A stretch of DNA of 64,000 nt from Solanum dulcamara (Eukaryota > Streptophyta > Magnoliopsida > Solanales > Solanaceae): the NCBI RefSeq assembly GCF_947179165.1, contig NC_077242.1, forward strand, positions 31,122,597-31,186,596, given 5' to 3'. The notes below the pieces were generated by a model that had not been told where the DNA came from, searched no databases, and saw only the letters and a list, made by a program, of their open reading frames with translations. Below are positions 60,004 through 64,000 of this stretch, one piece after another (the first letter of the stretch is position 1; each line of letters begins with the position of its first letter). The position numbers and the translations under genes are program-made.

Positions 60004-63000
60004 TCAAAGGTAGAAGTAAGGAATATTAACTTGAACATCATCGTCGGAAGGCACAAATAGATGAGGATATATGGCCTTCATATCTTCTTCATCTTCCCAT
60101 GTAGCCTCTTCAACAAATTGATTTCGCCATAGGACTTTGACAGATGCCACTTCCTTAGTTCTTAATTTGTGAACCCAACGATCGAGAATCTGAACTAGAA
60201 TCTCTTCATAACTCAAACTCTCTTTCACCCCAATGCTCTCAGTTGGGAAAACAAGTGAAGGATCTCCCAAACACTTCTTAAGCATAGAGATATGAAATAC
60301 GGGATGAATAGCAGCTAATTCTGGGGCAACTCCAATTCATAGGCTACGTTACCTACCCTCCTCAATATTTGATAAGGGCCAATGTAGCGGGGACTAAGCT
60401 TCCCTTTATTTCCAAATATCATCACACTCTTCATGGGTGAAACTTTTAAGTATACCCAATCATACACTTTAAACTCCAAATCTCTCCTCCTAACATCAGT
60501 GTAGGATTTCTGGTGACTTTGAGCAGTCCTCAACTTCTCTTGGATGGTTTTCACCTTCTCCATAACTTGGTGAACCAAGTCTGGTCCAATCAACTCAGCT
60601 TTGCCAACTTCAAACCAACCAATTGGTGATCTATATCTCCTCCCATACAGAGCTTCATAAGGAGCCATTTGAATACTCGAATGGAAGCTATTATTGTATG
60701 CAAAATCAGTAAAAGGTAAATGATCATCCCAATTACCTTTGAAGTCAATGAAATAGGCTCTTAACATATCCTCCAAAGTCTATATCGTACGCTCTGCCTG
60801 GCCGTCTATTTGCGGATGAAAAGCAGTACTAAGGTTCACTCTTGAACCAATTCCTTCTGAAATGACCTCCAAAATTGCGCAGTGAATTGAGCTCCCCTAT
60901 TTGAGATGATAGACAAAGGAACTCCATGCATTCTAACAATCTCTCTAAGATACAGTTTGGCATAATCCTTTGCAGTGTTCGTAGTCTTAACCGGCAAGAA
61001 ATGGACCGATTTGGTCATCCTATCCACAATCACCCAAATAGAGTCATGATTTTTGTGGGTTCGTGGTAAACTGGTAATGAAGTCCATATTGATCATTTCC
61101 CACTTCCATTCCAGTATCTCTATATTCTGAGCCACTCTACAAGGCCTTTGGTGCTCAACTTTAACTTGTTGGCAGTTTGGGCACTTGGACACTAACTCTG
61201 TTATATCTCTCTTCATTTCACTCCACTAGTATACTTCTCTCAAGTCATGATACATCTTTGTTGAACCTGGATGGATGGAATACCTAGAATTATGGGCTTC
61301 TTTCATGATTCTCTCCCGAATTCCATCAACACTTAGAACACATAATCTTCATTGATATCTCAACACTTCATCTCCCCTTTGGAAAAAGCCATTACCTTCT
61401 ACTTGTGAACCTCATCCTTCAGTTGAAAAAGAATGGGATCCTGATCTTGCTTTTTTTCACCTCTGCAACTAGAGATGATTCAGCTCCATTTCAGACTATT
61501 ATACTACCCTCACTAGAGTCAATAACTTGAACTCCCAAACATGCAAGTCTATGCACTTACTTTGCCAACTTCTTCTTTTCCTCTTCCACATGGGCAGTAC
61601 TCCCCATGGATAACCTGCTAAGAGTATCCGCAACTACGTTTGCTTTACTTGGGTGGTAGAGAATGCTCATGTCATAATCCTTGAGCAACTCTAGCTATCT
61701 CCTCTGCCTCAAGTTTAGCTCCTTCTGGCTGAATACATACTGCAAGCTCTTATGGTCTGTGAACATATCCACATGTACACCATAAAGATAATGATGCCAT
61801 ATCTTAAGAGCAAATACCATAGCTACCAACTCAAGGTCATGAGTGAGGTAGTTCCTCTCATGAGTCAACACACATCCCAACCCAACGCTAGAAGCATCAC
61901 AATAGATTACAAAACCATCCGTTCCTTCGGGTAGGGATAGTATTAGAGCAGTAGTCAATCTAGCTTTCAACTCTTGAAAACTTTTCTCACAAGCATCAGA
62001 CCATTGAAACTTAGCCTTCTTCTAAGTCAACCTAGTCAATGGTGAGGATATGGATGAAAATCCCTCAACAAACCTCCTGTAGTAACCAGCTAAACCTAAG
62101 AAACTCCTTATGTCGGTTGGAGAGGTGGGTCTGGGCCAGTTCTTAACTGCCTCAATCTTTTGAGTATCAACTTGAATTCTATCACCATATATAATATGGC
62201 CTAGGAATGCTATAGACTCAAGCCAAAACTCACACTTCGAAAACTTAGCATACAACTCCCTCTCCTTAAGAGTTTGAAGGACAATCTTAAGGTGATTAGC
62301 ATGTTCACTCTTACTTCTAGAGTAGACCAAAATATCATCGATGAAGACAATTACAAACGTATCCAGGTATGGCTTGAATACCCGGTTCATAAGGTCCATA
62401 AAAGCTACAAGAGCATTTGTCAATCCAAAGGACATAACAAGAAACTCAAAATGACCATAGCGAGTTCGGAAAGCCATCTTTGGGATGTCACATTCTCTCA
62501 GTTTCAACTGGTGATAGCCTGATCTGAGGTCTATCTTAGAGAAGCATGTGGCACCCTGAAGTTGGTCAAATAAATCATCTATTCTAGGGAGAGGACACTT
62601 GTTCTTTATGGTGACCTTGTTTAGTTGCCGGTAATTAATGCACATTCTAAGGGACCCATCTTTCTTTCGCACAAATAGGACAGGAGTGCCCCAAGGTGAG
62701 ACACTTGGCCTAATAAACCCCTTATCTAGGAGGTCTTTCAGTTGTTCTTTCAACTCTTTCAACTCAGTGGGAGCCATCCTATAAGGAGGAATAAAGATAG
62801 GTTGTGTATCAAGAAGGACATTAATACCAAAGTCTATCTCTCTATCAGGAGGGATTCCGGGTAGATCCTCAGAAAAGACTTCAGGAAACTCATTCATAAT
62901 GGGAACTGACTCAAGAGATGGAGTCTGATCATTAATATTTTTGACTCGGACTATATGATATATACATCCCTTAGAGATTAATTTTCTGGCCTTAAGGTAG

Positions 63001-64000
63001 GAAATAAATTTACCCCTAGGCACTACAGAACTACCTTTCCACTCTAAGATAGGCTCATTTAGAAATTGAAACTTGACAATTCAGGTCCTAAAATCAACTG
63101 AAGCATAACAAGCATAAATCTAGTCCATGCCAAGAATCACATCAAAATCCACTATGTCCAACTCAACTAAGTCAGCCATGGTATCCTTATGATAGATTGA
63201 CACGGTACAATTTCTATAAACCCTCTCAGCTAAGATAGACTTACCAACAGGAATAGACACACTGAAAGGATCAAGAAGACACTCAGGAAGGATCTCAAAT
63301 TTACTAGCCAAGTAAGGAGTCATAAAAGATAACGTAGCACCTTGATCAAGTAACGCACACACATCAAAAGAAAGGACTCAGAGCATACCATTAACAACAT
63401 CGGGTACATTCTCTTGGTCTTGGCGACTACCCATAGCATACAGACGGTTGGTTCCCCCGCCTGCACTTGAAGCTACACCTCTATGATTACCTCTATTCTG
63501 TGGAGCTGTAGAAGAAAACTAAGCTCTACTACTTCCATCTCCCTGTCTTTTTGAAGGACACTCATTCTGGAAGTGACCTGTCTTTCCACATCCATAGCAA
63601 GCATTAGTGCCCATACGACACTCTCCCAAATGGAGCCTCCCACATCTAGCACATGGTGGTTTCCCTCTAGAACCTTGAGCCACACTTAATTAGGACTGAG
63701 AACCCTGAGCTTGGAAGTTTTGGTGACTCAACGACCTCTGATCATACCTGGTATTAGGTGTAAAAGCATTTGTTGAGGAAGGTACATAATTAGAAGACCT
63801 CTTCTAAAAGAAGGACTTGTTACCCTTCCCTTGCTTTTGCTCATTCTCATGCCCAACAGACTTAGCCTTCTTTCTTAGGTGTTCCTCTCGATCCTTTTTT
63901 TTGTCATCCTCAACCTGTTGAGCATACACCATCAATCTAGAAAAATCCATGTTAGAAATTATTAGCATTGCCTTACATTCTTTCTTTACATGTTTGCCTA
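60004..64000 (-). pseudogene. Element D gag-pol, partial (5' end outside window)
   Basis: Related to, but clearly different from, A/B/C. From the window edge: gag with two zinc knuckles (63558-63653), protease with Asp-Gln-Gly-Ala at 63336-63347 (relatives have Asp-Pro-Gly-Ala), RT with Phe-Ile-Asp-Asp at 62334-62345 in an open stretch 63023-62022, RNase H 61970-61695, zinc-binding and integrase core 61216-60315, chromodomain-like tail 60285-60004. Several stops and frameshifts separate these (for example near 63365, 63118, 62021, 61693, 61215 and 60833). Tekay-like chromovirus; not functional. Confidence 0.88.

Overview
The window is plant nuclear repeat DNA with no recognisable host gene, tRNA, rRNA or CRISPR array. 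It consists of old, broken copies of an AT-rich plant pararetrovirus (Caulimoviridae, an endogenous pararetrovirus or EPRV) into which long-LTR Ty3/gypsy chromovirus elements have inserted. The movement protein, then coat/CCHC, protease, RT and RNase H in one frame, then a last ORF, together with a genome unit near 7.8 kb, resemble the solendovirus-like EPRVs known from Solanaceae. The gypsy elements have about 2.3-kb LTRs, a tRNA-iMet primer site, HHCC integrase and a C-terminal chromodomain-like tail, which suggests the Tekay/Del clade. A Solanum-type genome is the best guess, but this is inferred from memory of these families.

Layout. 1-2276: a + strand LTR cut by the window edge. 2277-4973: + strand EPRV (CCHC, protease, RT). 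4974-28789: a composite gypsy insertion flanked by the 5-bp duplication CTGAT. It reads LTR, gag-pol (A), LTR, start of a second internal region (A'), an inverted gypsy element B (15652-24487), rest of A' pol, LTR. 28790-31612: the EPRV resumes (RNase H, last ORF, intergenic promoter region), then scrambled inverted EPRV scraps and a movement-protein start. 31613-33436: a truncated - strand LTR. 33437-34433: unrecognised AT-rich DNA. 34434-34550: a TTA/AAT microsatellite. 34610-37890 and 47451-48040: + strand EPRV (movement protein, coat, CCHC, protease), split by the full-length - strand gypsy element C (37891-47450, duplication CTGCA). 48041-49264: an inverted repeat of the viral leader around a microsatellite. 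49265-57720: a - strand EPRV slightly longer than one genome length, ending in a head-to-tail overlap. 57721-64000: a second, related gypsy family (D, - strand) that runs off the window.

How the parts relate. Every coding region is interrupted by stops or frameshifts, so nothing here is an intact virus or an autonomous element. The order of events can be read: EPRV integration and rearrangement first, then gypsy insertions into the EPRV (target duplications CTGAT and CTGCA), then B into A', then deletions. The most interesting structures are the viral promoter that faces a self-complementary leader (a predicted hairpin RNA source), lesions shared by the two oppositely oriented EPRV copies, a 279-bp identical tract between LTRs of two gypsy families, and a stop codon shared by two independent gypsy insertions.
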